Origin: Devosia sp. Root635
GTDB taxonomy: Bacteria; Pseudomonadota; Alphaproteobacteria; Rhizobiales; Devosiaceae
NCBI RefSeq assembly: GCF_001427605.1
Contig: NZ_LMGZ01000008.1
Coordinates: forward strand, 25,855 to 89,854
Reading direction: 5' to 3'
DNA length: 64,000 nucleotides
The notes beneath the pieces were generated by a model. It made no database searches and was not told the DNA's origin. It saw only the letters and a program-made list of their open reading frames with translations. Within the stretch, counting starts at the first letter, position 1, and the number at the start of each line of letters is the position of its first letter. Both the position numbers and the translations under genes were made by a program. This document shows positions 15,945 through 24,107 of the stretch, piece by piece.

Positions 15945-16724
15945 ATGGACGGACTGGTCTACAGCAAGGTCGAGGATCGCGGGCATATCCGGATCGTGAC
16001 CATCAACCGGCCGGAGGTCGTCAACGCGCTCAACCGCGAGGCCAGCCACGAGCTGGAGGCGGTGTGGAACGACTTCGCCGCCAATGACGATCTGTGGGTG
16101 GGCATCATCACCGGCGCGGGCGACCGGGCATTTTCCGCTGGCAACGATCTCAAGGCCCAGGCCGCCGGCAAGCGCGGACCGCGGCCCCATACCGGGTTCG
16201 GCGGCCTGGCGATGCGTTTCGATCTGAACAAGCCCATCATCGCCGCCGTCAACGGGTTGGCGCTGGGGGGCGGGTTCGAACTGGCGCTGGCCTGCGACCT
16301 CATCATCGCCTCCGAAAACGCCTATTTCGGCCTGCCCGAAGGCAAGGTCGGAATGATCGCCTCGGGTGGCGGGGTGCAGCGGCTGCCGCGCATCATTCCG
16401 CAGAAAGAGGCGCTGGGCATCATTCTGACGGGCCGCCGCGTCACCGCCGAAGAGGGACGGCGGCTGGGCTTCGTCAACGAGGTCGTGCCTGTATCCAAGG
16501 CGCTCGACGCTGCCTTGGCCTGGGCCGACCTGATCCTCGAGCAGGCGCCGATTGCCGTTCGCGCCGCCAAGGAGGCCGTCTATGCCTCGATGGACAAGCC
16601 CACCCTGGAGGAGGCGATCAGGGCAAGCTATCCCATCCACTCGACCCTGCCCGACACCGAAGACTTCCTGGAAGGGCCCCGCGCCTTCGCGGAAAAACGC
16701 AAGCCGATCTGGAAGAACCGCTGA
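15945..16724 (+). CDS. Enoyl-CoA hydratase/isomerase family protein
   Basis: A 259-residue crotonase-fold enzyme. The oxyanion-hole segments are AFSAGNDLKA (62-71) and GLALGGGFELALACDLI (104-120), and PEGKVGMIASGGGVQRLPR follows. One of the two catalytic glutamates of classical hydratases (in the PE of PEGK) appears kept; the second seems to be Gly by my hand alignment. Its general look is close to carnitinyl-CoA dehydratase-like members. Last gene of the operon, 19 bases after DUF35; it would hydrate or cleave the CoA ester made by the synthetase. Exact reaction unknown. Confidence 0.88.
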   Translation: MDGLVYSKVEDRGHIRIVTINRPEVVNALNREASHELEAVWNDFAANDDLWVGIITGAGDRAFSAGNDLKAQAAGKRGPRPHTGFGGLAMRFDLNKPIIAAVNGLALGGGFELALACDLIIASENAYFGLPEGKVGMIASGGGVQRLPRIIPQKEALGIILTGRRVTAEEGRRLGFVNEVVPVSKALDAALAWADLILEQAPIAVRAAKEAVYASMDKPTLEEAIRASYPIHSTLPDTEDFLEGPRAFAEKRKPIWKNR

Positions 16725-16763
16725 TAGGCGCGGCCGGCACGGCCTCACCCCGTCCACCGCGCG

Positions 16764-16867
16764 GCTCCTCCCCCTTGACGGGGAGGTTGGGAGGGGGTGG
16801 CGGTTGGCCCGGATATCGGGGCTAAACATCCACCACCCTTGATCCCTCCCCGCAAGGGGGAGGGAGA
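16764..16867. repeat. Intergenic palindromic repeat, class B-like (divergent)
   Basis: A GC-rich imperfect palindrome in the gap between the converging enoyl-CoA hydratase and YCII genes: CTCCTCCCCC…GGGGAGG and GAGGGGGTGG on the left, CCACCACCC…CCCTCCCC…GGGGGAGGGAG on the right. It resembles the class B elements at 2021 and 43934 but is more degraded. Confidence 0.65.
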
Positions 16868-16901
16868 CGATTGAAGCATTCCGTCGCGCCGGTTTGATCG
16901 C

Positions 16902-17324
16902 CTACCGGCCTTCGGCCTTGTCGCGCACGCGGTTGTGGATTTCTTCGGCTTCCGGGCTCATTTCGTTGGCGAAGTCGCTCATTTCGAAGACCGGGCGGAT
17001 TTCGATCTCGCTTTTGCCCATCATCGGGTTGGGGCAGCGTTTGACCCAGGCGACGGCTTCGTCCATGTCGCGCACCTCCCAGATCCAATAGCCCGAGACC
17101 AGTTCCTTGGTTTCGGCGAAGGGTCCGTCCACCACCATGCGGCTGGCGCCATCGAAGGCGACGCGCTTGGCCGCCGATGACGGCTTGAGGCCATCGCCGC
17201 CCAGCATGATGCCGGCATCGACCAGTTCCTCATTGTATTTGCCCATCTGCTCCAGCAGTTCGGTCGACGGCATGATGCTCGCCTCGCTGTTCGCCGTGGC
17301 CTTTACGAAAACGATCACGCGCAT
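16902..17324 (-). CDS. YCII-family (DGPF domain) protein
   Basis: A 140-residue protein of the YCII/DGPF family with a ferredoxin-like fold. Visible blocks: MRVIVFVKATANSEA at the N-terminus and the family-defining VDGPFAETKELVSGYWIWEV. These small proteins are often found beside ECF sigma factors or as stand-alone proteins; the function is not established. The frame runs further upstream, but ATG 17324 has AGGAG eight bases before it and begins the conserved domain. Confidence 0.85.
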   Translation of the reverse strand: MRVIVFVKATANSEASIMPSTELLEQMGKYNEELVDAGIMLGGDGLKPSSAAKRVAFDGASRMVVDGPFAETKELVSGYWIWEVRDMDEAVAWVKRCPNPMMGKSEIEIRPVFEMSDFANEMSPEAEEIHNRVRDKAEGR

Positions 17325-17458
17325 GGTCTGCTCCTGTGTTGGCGGCCCGAATCGGGCCCTGTAATACCGCGACGAACGAGGCCGGCCGATTTCGACACGA
17401 AAACTGCCCCACTCCCGCCACGGCCGCAAATCACCTATATGGTCAACGAACGCCGCGA

Positions 17459-18802
17459 GTGATCCAAGCCTTGACCGAACAATTTCTCATCGAGCGCCCG
17501 ACTTTCGACCCGGCGACGGGGAAGGCCAGCTTTGGCTATCGCCTGGCGGGCCTGCATTTCGTCGAAACCCTCGGCCTGCCGGCCGGCGCGGATGCTGCCG
17601 CCGCCGCGAGTCCTGCCTTTGCCAAGCTGCTGGACCTGACGGCGGTCGTGCTGGGCGTGAGCTATTTCAAGCTGCGGGCGCCGTTCGAGATCGTCGCACC
17701 GGCCATTCCGCTGACCGATGCCGAGCGCGCCTTTGCCATCGACGTCTACGAAAACGGGCTGGGCGAATTCTATGCCCGCAACAACCTGATGCGGTTCGGC
17801 AAGCTGTCCATCACGGCTGCCGAGGATGCGGGCGAGGCCATACCTCCCCCGACGCTGCCCAACCGCACGCTGCTGCCCATTGGCGGCGGCAAGGATTCGC
17901 TGGTCAGCGTCGATCTGCTGGCCCATGCCGGAGTGGACTGCACCCCCTTCGCGGTCAATCCCAAGGGGCCGATCCTGACCTCGGTCGACAAGATCGGCAC
18001 GCCGCCGGTCTATGTCACCCGTACGCTCGACGCCGAGATGATCCGGCTGGGCAAGGAGCCGGGCTTCTACAATGGCCATGTGCCGTCCACGGCGATCAAT
18101 TCGATGATCGCGGCGCTCTGCGCCCTGCTCTATGGCTATAACCAGATCGTGCTCAGCAATGAGCGGTCAGCCAGCGAGGGCAATGTTACCTTCGACGGGC
18201 GCGAGACCAATCACCAATATTCCAAGTCGCTGGGCTTCGAGCTGCTGATCGCCTCGATCCTCGGCGACGCCACTGGCGGCGCGTTGAAATATTTCTCGCT
18301 GCTGCGGCCCTATTCGGAGGCGCGGATCGCCTCGCTATTCACACACGACAGCAAGTTCGACCGCGTATTTTCGAGCTGCAACCGTAACTTCCGCCTGACG
18401 GGGAATGACGGACCGCTATGGTGTGGGGAATGCCCCAAGTGCCACTTCGTCTTCCTGATCTTCGCGCCCTTCATGGCCAAGGATCGGCTACTGTCCATCT
18501 TCGGCAAGAACCTGCTCGACACCGCGGCCAACGAAGGCTCATTCCGTGAACTGGCAGGACTGGCCGGCCAGAAGCCGTGGGAATGCGTCGGGGAAATCCT
18601 TGAGGCCGCGGCCTGCCTCTATACGCTGACCCGCCACGCCGACTGGCACGAGGATGCGGTGGTGCGGGCGGTGAAGGCCGACCTGCTGGCGCAATATGGC
18701 GAGCCCAAGCTGCAACTGGCCATGGCCGAATGCCTGACCGACAGCCACGACCACCATATTCCCCCGGCCCTCGCCGCCAAGGTGGCCGCCTATGCGGTTT
18801 GA
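17459..18802 (+). CDS. murL: UDP-MurNAc-L-Ala-L-Glu epimerase MurL
   Basis: A protein of about 447 residues matching MurL (EC 5.1.1.23), which epimerises the terminal L-Glu of UDP-MurNAc-L-Ala-L-Glu to D-Glu in an ATP-dependent way. Family blocks: LPIGGGKDS (139-147, PP-loop-like ATP site), VLSNERSASEGN (231-242), NHQYSKS, SCNRNFR and WCGECPKCHFVFL with a CxxC pair. The next gene is the matching ligase MurD2, overlapping by 11 bases, as in Xanthomonas where the route was described. The start is GTG 17459 or TTG 17471; neither has a strong ribosome-binding site. Upstream in-frame sequence does not look coding. Confidence 0.85.
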   Translation: MIQALTEQFLIERPTFDPATGKASFGYRLAGLHFVETLGLPAGADAAAAASPAFAKLLDLTAVVLGVSYFKLRAPFEIVAPAIPLTDAERAFAIDVYENGLGEFYARNNLMRFGKLSITAAEDAGEAIPPPTLPNRTLLPIGGGKDSLVSVDLLAHAGVDCTPFAVNPKGPILTSVDKIGTPPVYVTRTLDAEMIRLGKEPGFYNGHVPSTAINSMIAALCALLYGYNQIVLSNERSASEGNVTFDGRETNHQYSKSLGFELLIASILGDATGGALKYFSLLRPYSEARIASLFTHDSKFDRVFSSCNRNFRLTGNDGPLWCGECPKCHFVFLIFAPFMAKDRLLSIFGKNLLDTAANEGSFRELAGLAGQKPWECVGEILEAAACLYTLTRHADWHEDAVVRAVKADLLAQYGEPKLQLAMAECLTDSHDHHIPPALAAKVAAYAV

Positions 18803-20093
18803 GGAGCCGGTTTTGCTTTATGGCGCCGGCCGCGAGGCGATCTCGACCCGCGCCTTCCTCAAGGCGCGCCAGCCCGAGCTGAAAGTCTTTGTCACCGTCG
18901 ACAGCGGCGCCGCCGATATTGCCGAAACCGAAATCATCGCCCCGGCCGACCTGTCCGAAGCGATCCGCGCGCATCGCTTTGGACTGATCGTCAAGAGCCC
19001 CGGCGTGTCGCGCTACAAGGACATCTTCGGCATTGCCCGCGATGCCGGCATTCCGGTGACCTCCAATATCAACCTGTGGGGCGCCGTCTATCGCACCGGG
19101 CGCACCGTCATCGCCATCACCGGCACCAAGGGCAAATCGACCACCGCGACGCTGGTCCACCTGATGCTATCGAGATCGGGCATCGATGCCGGGCTCGCCG
19201 GCAATGTGGGCCTGGCCCCGCTGGAAATCGCCGACCGCCACCAGGTGGTGATCTTCGAACTCTCCAGCTACCAGACATCGGACATGAACTTCCTGCCCGA
19301 TATCGCAGCAGTGACCAACCTCTATCCCGAACATGTCGACTGGCATGGCACGGTGGAGCGATACTACCAGGACAAGCTGCATCTGATCGATCGCGACGGC
19401 GGCTTTCCGGTGGCCCTGGGCACCGCGGCCAAAGGCAGTGGCCTGGTGACGCAGGCGGTGCGCGACCATCGCAGGCTGATCCGCGACCTGACGCGGGACG
19501 AAGCCGGCGCCGTCGACAAGGCGGTGGCGACGTCACGACTCAAGGGCGCGCACAATCTCGACAATGCCCACCTCGCGGCCCAGATCGCGCTGGCGGCGGG
19601 TGGCACGCTTGAGGGCGTGGTGCGCGGCATTGCCGGTTTCGTGCCCCTGCCCCACCGGCTGGAAGAGCATCGCGTCGGCGGCATGCTCTTCGTCAACGAT
19701 TCGATCTCGACCACGCCCGAAGCCACCAAGGCGGCCCTGGCTGCCTATGCCGGCCAGCGGCTGGCGCTGATCGGCGGGGGCCATGAGCGCCAGCAGGACT
19801 ATGCCGAGCTGGCGGGCCTGCTGGCGGGCTATGGTGTGACCACGCTCGCCTGCCTGCCGGTGACCGGGGCGCGGCTGGCTTCGGCCACCCGCAGCGCCGC
19901 GCCGCAACTGACTATCGTCGAGGCACCGGACCTCGAAACGGCCATGCAGGCACTATACGGACATCGCGATGCCTTTGATGCGGTGATCCTGTCGCCCGGC
20001 GCGCCGAGCTACAACCAGTTCAAGAATTTCGAGGAACGCGGCCGCCGCTTCGTCGAGCTGGCCAGGGCCATCTTTGCTTCGGAGGGCGCATGA
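18792..20093 (+). CDS. murD2: UDP-N-acetylmuramoyl-L-alanine--L-glutamate ligase MurD2
   Basis: A 433-residue Mur ligase of the MurD type. P-loop GTKGKSTT (111-118), the ELSSYQ block (156-161), LYPEHVDWHG with the central-domain catalytic residues, and C-terminal substrate-binding blocks NDSISTTPEAT and LSPGAPSYNQF. Context decides between MurD and MurD2: its overlap with murL implies that it adds L-Glu (EC 6.3.2.53), after which MurL inverts it. A canonical murD would be expected elsewhere in the dcw cluster or be absent; this cannot be seen here. Cytoplasmic peptidoglycan precursor synthesis. Confidence 0.84.
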   Translation: MRFEEPVLLYGAGREAISTRAFLKARQPELKVFVTVDSGAADIAETEIIAPADLSEAIRAHRFGLIVKSPGVSRYKDIFGIARDAGIPVTSNINLWGAVYRTGRTVIAITGTKGKSTTATLVHLMLSRSGIDAGLAGNVGLAPLEIADRHQVVIFELSSYQTSDMNFLPDIAAVTNLYPEHVDWHGTVERYYQDKLHLIDRDGGFPVALGTAAKGSGLVTQAVRDHRRLIRDLTRDEAGAVDKAVATSRLKGAHNLDNAHLAAQIALAAGGTLEGVVRGIAGFVPLPHRLEEHRVGGMLFVNDSISTTPEATKAALAAYAGQRLALIGGGHERQQDYAELAGLLAGYGVTTLACLPVTGARLASATRSAAPQLTIVEAPDLETAMQALYGHRDAFDAVILSPGAPSYNQFKNFEERGRRFVELARAIFASEGA

Positions 20094-20422
20094 ACGGCGC
20101 CGCCTACCTGGCCATCGCCATTGTCGGCGAGGTGATCGCCACCTCGTTCCTGCGCGCCTCGGCGGGGTTCACCCAGCTGGTGCCCTCAGTCGTGGTGGTG
20201 GTGGGCTATTGCGTCACCTTCTACTTCTTCTCGCTGGCCCTGCAGACCATTCCGGTGGGCATCGGCTACGCCATCTGGTCGGGCGTCGGCATCATCCTGG
20301 TCTCGGTCATCGCCTATTTCGCCTATGGCCAGACGCTGGACCTGCCGGCACTGATCGGCATCGGCCTGATCCTGGCCGGCGTGCTGGTGATCAACCTGTT
20401 CTCGCAGTCACCAGCGCATTAG
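20090..20422 (+). CDS. Small multidrug resistance (SMR) family transporter
   Basis: A 110-residue, four-helix protein of the EmrE/QacE family with the essential membrane Glu at position 14 (GEVIATSFLRAS) and the conserved GYxxxFYFFSLALQTIPVGIGYAIWSG stretch across TM2-TM3. It acts as a dimeric proton/drug antiporter for quaternary cations or related guanidinium-like compounds. The start overlaps the murD2 stop as ATGA, so it is co-translated with the peptidoglycan genes; the reason is not apparent. Confidence 0.9.
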   Translation: MNGAAYLAIAIVGEVIATSFLRASAGFTQLVPSVVVVVGYCVTFYFFSLALQTIPVGIGYAIWSGVGIILVSVIAYFAYGQTLDLPALIGIGLILAGVLVINLFSQSPAH

Positions 20423-20430
20423 GGTTTCCG

Positions 20431-22149
20431 CTAGAATGAGCGGATCAGTGCGGTTGGCGGCACGCCGGCCTGCACCAGGGCGTCGCGGATGGAATCCATC
20501 AGCCCGTCGTCGCTGATCCGTTCGCGCAGCCGGGGCAGCACGCCCTTGGCGCGAAATGCGGCTGCGTCGAGCACCTGTGGCAGGTAGCGGTTGACGACGC
20601 CGCTCTCACCCGAGCGCTGCGCCGCCATGATCGCCAGGATCGGCCCCAGTTCACGATCGGCCTGGGCATAGAGTTCGGCATAGTCGATGGCCTTGGCGAA
20701 ATCGCCATCGCGCAAGGCCAGCAAAGCCGGCACGCCTTCGTACCAGGCCGGCGGATTGGGCGAGCCCCTCGCCGCGTCGAGCGCCATGGCCTCGGCCTCG
20801 TTCAGACTGCCGCCGAACGCCAATAGCCGCGCATAGGCGGCCAGCGCGTCGACGCTGGCCGGATTGAGTTGCACCGACGAGCTGAAATCGGCACGGGCCA
20901 GCGCCGGCTGGCCCTCCGCCTCATGCAGGCGCCCCTGCTGTTCCCAGACGAAACCGCTGATCGGATCGAGCCCGATGGCCCGTTCGAGATTGGCGGAGGC
21001 CAGGCGGAACCGGCCGGCAGGCGCATCGCCGCCGCCTTCCGCACCGCCCTGTTCGGCCAGCAGGCTTGCCGTGGCGGCCAGCGCCGCGGCGCTGTCCCTG
21101 TCGGCCTCGGGCAGCGCCCGATAACAGGCATCGGCCCGCGCCGCCTCGCTGGCGCTGCCGGTTTCGCGATAAAGATCGAACAAGACCCGGCAGAGATAGA
21201 GATTGATCTGTCCGTCAAGCGGCGCCGTCGAAGCCAGGAATTGCCGCGCCGCGACATGCAGCGGGCCACGCGGACTGCCCAGCACCAGGCTCAACGATTT
21301 CGACACCCTGTCGAGCACATCGGGCCCCATCGCCTCGCTGGTCGGCACGGCAATGGTATGGCTCCAGACCACGGCACCGGAGACGCTGTTGGTCAGGATA
21401 ACGCTATATTGCACAGCCGGGCCATCGGGCCGGACGATGCCGGTCAGCACGAAATCGCTGGTCGGCAGGCCGGCCACCGCGACATTGGCTTCCCCACCGC
21501 CGCCATAGCGCACGCCGATGCTGCCGAACTGCTCGAGATCGGTGACCAGTTCGATGGCAAGGCCCGCCACCTGAGGCGTCATGGCCGTGGCCAGGTTCTG
21601 GAACTCGACAATGGTGATGGTGGGCCGCTGCAAGGCACCGGTCTGGCTGAGTCCATTGGGCCGCCAGGCGGTCATCGCATAGGCCGCCATGGCCAGCCCC
21701 AGGGCAATCGTCGCCAGGATGAACCAGGACGCGCCAAAGCTCCAGGCGCCCGGCCGTGCCGGCTCTCCCCCCGGCGCATCCGGCCCGGCCTCGACCTGTC
21801 CGGGCTCGGGTGCCGCGGCAAATTCGGGAACGTAACGGCCGACGGGCAGGTGAATCTGCATCACCTCGCCCATGCCCGGCCCGCGATAATAATCATCCAG
21901 CAGGGCGCGTAACCTGCGGGCCTGCACCCGTACGATGGGATCGGCCTGAGGATCGAAATCGGCCGTACGACCAAACACATCCACGGCGATGGAATAGGCC
22001 TTGATGGACTGTTCGCTCCCCTCCAGCGTCCGCTGCACGATATAGCCGAGGAAGCGGCCGAGCTGGGGAGAGCGCGCGATTTCCGGCCACGCGAGCAGCC
22101 GCTCGAGCGCAGTCAGGATCGCCTCACGCTGCGGCGCAGGATCGGTCAA
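20431..22149 (-). CDS. TPR-containing regulator-like membrane protein
   Basis: A protein of about 572 residues of a type frequent in rhizobia and often labelled adenylate-cyclase-like. The N-terminal 110 residues form a DNA-binding-like module (RSPQLGRFLGYIVQRTLEG…VRVQARRLRALLDDYY). One membrane helix lies near 145-167, then a TolB/FlgO-like domain (TITIVEFQNLATAMTP), then TPR-like helices to the C-terminus. No cyclase catalytic domain is visible. The start is taken as TTG 22149, with GGGAGG five bases upstream; GTG 22155 is the alternative but overlaps that site. A 12-bp palindrome lies 33 bases upstream. Confidence 0.7.
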   Translation of the reverse strand: MTDPAPQREAILTALERLLAWPEIARSPQLGRFLGYIVQRTLEGSEQSIKAYSIAVDVFGRTADFDPQADPIVRVQARRLRALLDDYYRGPGMGEVMQIHLPVGRYVPEFAAAPEPGQVEAGPDAPGGEPARPGAWSFGASWFILATIALGLAMAAYAMTAWRPNGLSQTGALQRPTITIVEFQNLATAMTPQVAGLAIELVTDLEQFGSIGVRYGGGGEANVAVAGLPTSDFVLTGIVRPDGPAVQYSVILTNSVSGAVVWSHTIAVPTSEAMGPDVLDRVSKSLSLVLGSPRGPLHVAARQFLASTAPLDGQINLYLCRVLFDLYRETGSASEAARADACYRALPEADRDSAAALAATASLLAEQGGAEGGGDAPAGRFRLASANLERAIGLDPISGFVWEQQGRLHEAEGQPALARADFSSSVQLNPASVDALAAYARLLAFGGSLNEAEAMALDAARGSPNPPAWYEGVPALLALRDGDFAKAIDYAELYAQADRELGPILAIMAAQRSGESGVVNRYLPQVLDAAAFRAKGVLPRLRERISDDGLMDSIRDALVQAGVPPTALIRSF

Positions 22150-22181
22150 CCGCACCTCCCAAACCGGATCGATTGTGACGA

Positions 22182-22193
22182 TTTACATGTAAA
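22182..22193. promoter_or_regulatory. Perfect 12-bp palindrome upstream of the TPR regulator
   Basis: TTTACATGTAAA in an AT-rich island within GC-rich DNA, 33 bases before the regulator's start and followed by a partly related GTGTTACATC. It could be an operator, perhaps autoregulatory. No regulator can be named. Confidence 0.45.
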
Positions 22194-22395
22194 ACACAAG
22201 GGCGTGTTACATCGACTTTACCTGACTTTGCCTATGCCGAAGGCAGCGATTGGATCATACGCCGGTTGTCGACGTTCAATACGCGACACTTTTTCGGCTC
22301 GGTTAGGCCCCGACCGAAGCTCTTGACCACCTAGTTTCGAACAGTAAACGCCCGCCGCCCGTCGCGGTGTGCAGGCGAGTGTTTCCTTTTTTGGC

Positions 22396-22419
22396 TTGTT
22401 CCGTCCCCAGCCGGAACAA
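22396..22419 (+). promoter_or_regulatory. Hairpin just upstream of the receiver-protein gene
   Basis: TTGTTCCG (22396-22403) pairs perfectly with CGGAACAA (22412-22419) around an 8-base loop, ending 12 bases before the TTG start of the receiver gene. It may be part of its 5' leader. No T-run follows, so it is not a terminator. Confidence 0.45.
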
Positions 22420-22431
22420 CGGGGTGCGCAT

Positions 22432-22878
22432 TTGAACGATTATGTGGAAAACATGCCATTCGTGGCGCTTGTCGACGACGACCAGCACTCGGCGCACCTG
22501 CTGACGCGCATGCTGCTCGCCCATGGCTCGCCCGATATCCAGTGGTATGGCGGCGCTGCCGACGGAAGGCTGATGCTGGCCAATGTGCTGGCCAACCCGA
22601 CCGCCAACTGGCCCGGCCTGCTGATCGTGGATCTAAAGGCCCATAGCGGGGCCAATCTCGAATTCGTAGCGTCCATCCAGTCGCTGGCCCGCCAGAAAGG
22701 CGTGCCGGTAGTGGTGATGACCCAGCCGCTGGACCGCGCGGGCCGCGATGCCCTGCACGAGGCCGGCGCCTCCGCCGTGTTTTTCCGCCATGCCGAACTC
22801 GACGCCTACCGGCGCGAAGCGGCGGGCATCGTCAGTTTCTGGGCGCGTAGTCAGCGCCTCGATGCGGTTGGCATGTAG
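22432..22878 (+). CDS. Single-domain response regulator-like protein
   Basis: About 148 residues with a receiver (CheY-like) fold: the acidic pocket VALVDDDQ near the N-terminus, the phospho-acceptor Asp in LLIVDLKAHSG, and the switch Thr in VVVMTQ. The conserved Lys expected near the C-terminal third is not evident; that segment reads ASAVFFRHAEL, with Arg or His instead. No output domain follows. No histidine kinase is nearby. The start could be TTG 22432 or ATG 22453; the former has a GGGGTG stretch upstream. Confidence 0.7.
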   Translation: MNDYVENMPFVALVDDDQHSAHLLTRMLLAHGSPDIQWYGGAADGRLMLANVLANPTANWPGLLIVDLKAHSGANLEFVASIQSLARQKGVPVVVMTQPLDRAGRDALHEAGASAVFFRHAELDAYRREAAGIVSFWARSQRLDAVGM

Positions 22879-22959
22879 CTCCTGCGTCCACAGGTTGCAT
22901 GCCTCGGCCGGGAGGGGCGCTGCATGACGGTTTGCGGACCGATCCTGCATTCCCAAGCG

Positions 22960-23150
22960 TCCCTCCGGCCACTCCATCCCTCCCCGGCCCGCTTGCACCG
23001 CGGCTGAGGAGGGCGTCCGCCCTACTCCAAGGGGGCGGCGCATGGGCGCGGTCGCGACACCTCCCGGTCGCGTCCGCACGGGGGGAGAAGCAGATCGGCA
23101 GCGCGCTCGTCCCTCAGCGCCGATACCGAAGACTTCTGCTTCTCCCCGCG
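22960..23150. repeat. Intergenic palindromic repeat, composite
   Basis: Fills the gap between converging genes. The clearest part is a perfect 13-bp inverted repeat, GGGGAGAAGCAGA (23082-23094) with TCTGCTTCTCCCC (23135-23147), enclosing 40 bases. To the left are GC-rich blocks (CCCTCCCCGG…GAGGAGGG, CCAAGGGGGCGGCG). The whole resembles a fused or degraded set of the palindromic elements seen elsewhere in the window. Confidence 0.65.
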
Positions 23151-23167
23151 GCCCACCGCGATATGCC

Positions 23168-23659
23168 CTATTCCACCTCTTTGTCGTCTTCGCCCCGGAT
23201 GACGTTGTGCGCCAGCGCCCGCAGGGCGGCCAGGACGACCACCGCCAGCAGTGCCGCGCCGAACGCGATGAGATAGTAGCCAAGCGATGTGGCGACGCCG
23301 ACAGCCCCGGCCAGCCACATGCCGGCGCCGGTGGTTATCCCCTGCACATTGCCACCGCTCTTGAAGATTGCCCCGGCACCAAGAAAGGCGATGCCCGCCG
23401 TCACTGCCTCGACGGCGCGGATCGGATCGGCCTTGGCACCGTCGGGGCCGATCGTGTGAAATATCTCGAAGGCGAGAATGGTGAACAGGGCCGCCGCCAC
23501 CGAAACCAGGATATGGGTGCGCAACCCGGCCTCGGCCGTGCTCCATTCGCGCTCGAAGCCGATCATGGCGCCGAGCACGGCGGCGATGAGCAGCCGGATG
23601 GCGATGATGTGCTGGGGCAGATAAGTCTGGACGAAGCCGAATTCGTTGCCGACATCCAT
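23168..23659 (-). CDS. MgtC/SapB family membrane protein
   Basis: A 163-residue protein with the MgtC N-terminal domain: IGFEREW in TM2, then AGLRTHILVSVAAALF, GIAFLGAGAIFK and GITTGAGMWLAGAVGVATSLGYY. About five helices. It lacks the C-terminal ACT-like domain of Salmonella MgtC, so it is the short SapB-like form. Family roles include Mg-limited growth and F-ATPase modulation; the function here is unknown. Confidence 0.88.
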   Translation of the reverse strand: MDVGNEFGFVQTYLPQHIIAIRLLIAAVLGAMIGFEREWSTAEAGLRTHILVSVAAALFTILAFEIFHTIGPDGAKADPIRAVEAVTAGIAFLGAGAIFKSGGNVQGITTGAGMWLAGAVGVATSLGYYLIAFGAALLAVVVLAALRALAHNVIRGEDDKEVE

Positions 23660-23732
23660 GCGGGAAGTGTCCGGGCTGGTGACGCTGGATCACAACCCGG
23701 AGCGTGCCGCATGGTTCCGTGGCGCGCGGACG

Positions 23733-24053
23733 CTAGCCTGCCACCGCGTCAAGGTGGCGGTGGCGCAGATAGAAATAGAGCGGCATGGCCAGCACCAGCC
23801 CGACAAACGAGGCAGCCGGCAATACCACCCACCAGTGCGGCACGCCATGCCGGCGCGCGTCCAGAAAGGACCACACCCAGAAAATGCCGATCGACATCAG
23901 CAGATCGGCCGCAAACCCGCCGGCAGCGCCATTCACAAACAACGCCCGCACGAATGCCGGAATATCGGGGCCATGCACGGCGAAGAACGACCCGAAGAAT
24001 GCCCAGGCGACAACGGCGCCGGCAATGGCGACGAACAGATAGGCTCGCTTCAC
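23733..24053 (-). CDS. DUF2834 domain membrane protein
   Basis: A 106-residue protein with three predicted membrane helices and the motifs FADLLMSIGIFWVWSFLDAR and WWVVLPAASFVGLVLAMPLYFYLR, which match DUF2834. The start is GTG 24053. The function is not known. It is followed on the same strand, 73 bases on, by the MgtC-family gene; the two could be one transcript, but nothing else links them. Confidence 0.75.
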   Translation of the reverse strand: MKRAYLFVAIAGAVVAWAFFGSFFAVHGPDIPAFVRALFVNGAAGGFAADLLMSIGIFWVWSFLDARRHGVPHWWVVLPAASFVGLVLAMPLYFYLRHRHLDAVAG

Positions 24054-24107
24054 GACCGCCTCCAGAACTCCCTGCCCCCAGCAGATGGGCGATTCTCGGC
24101 CGACGCG

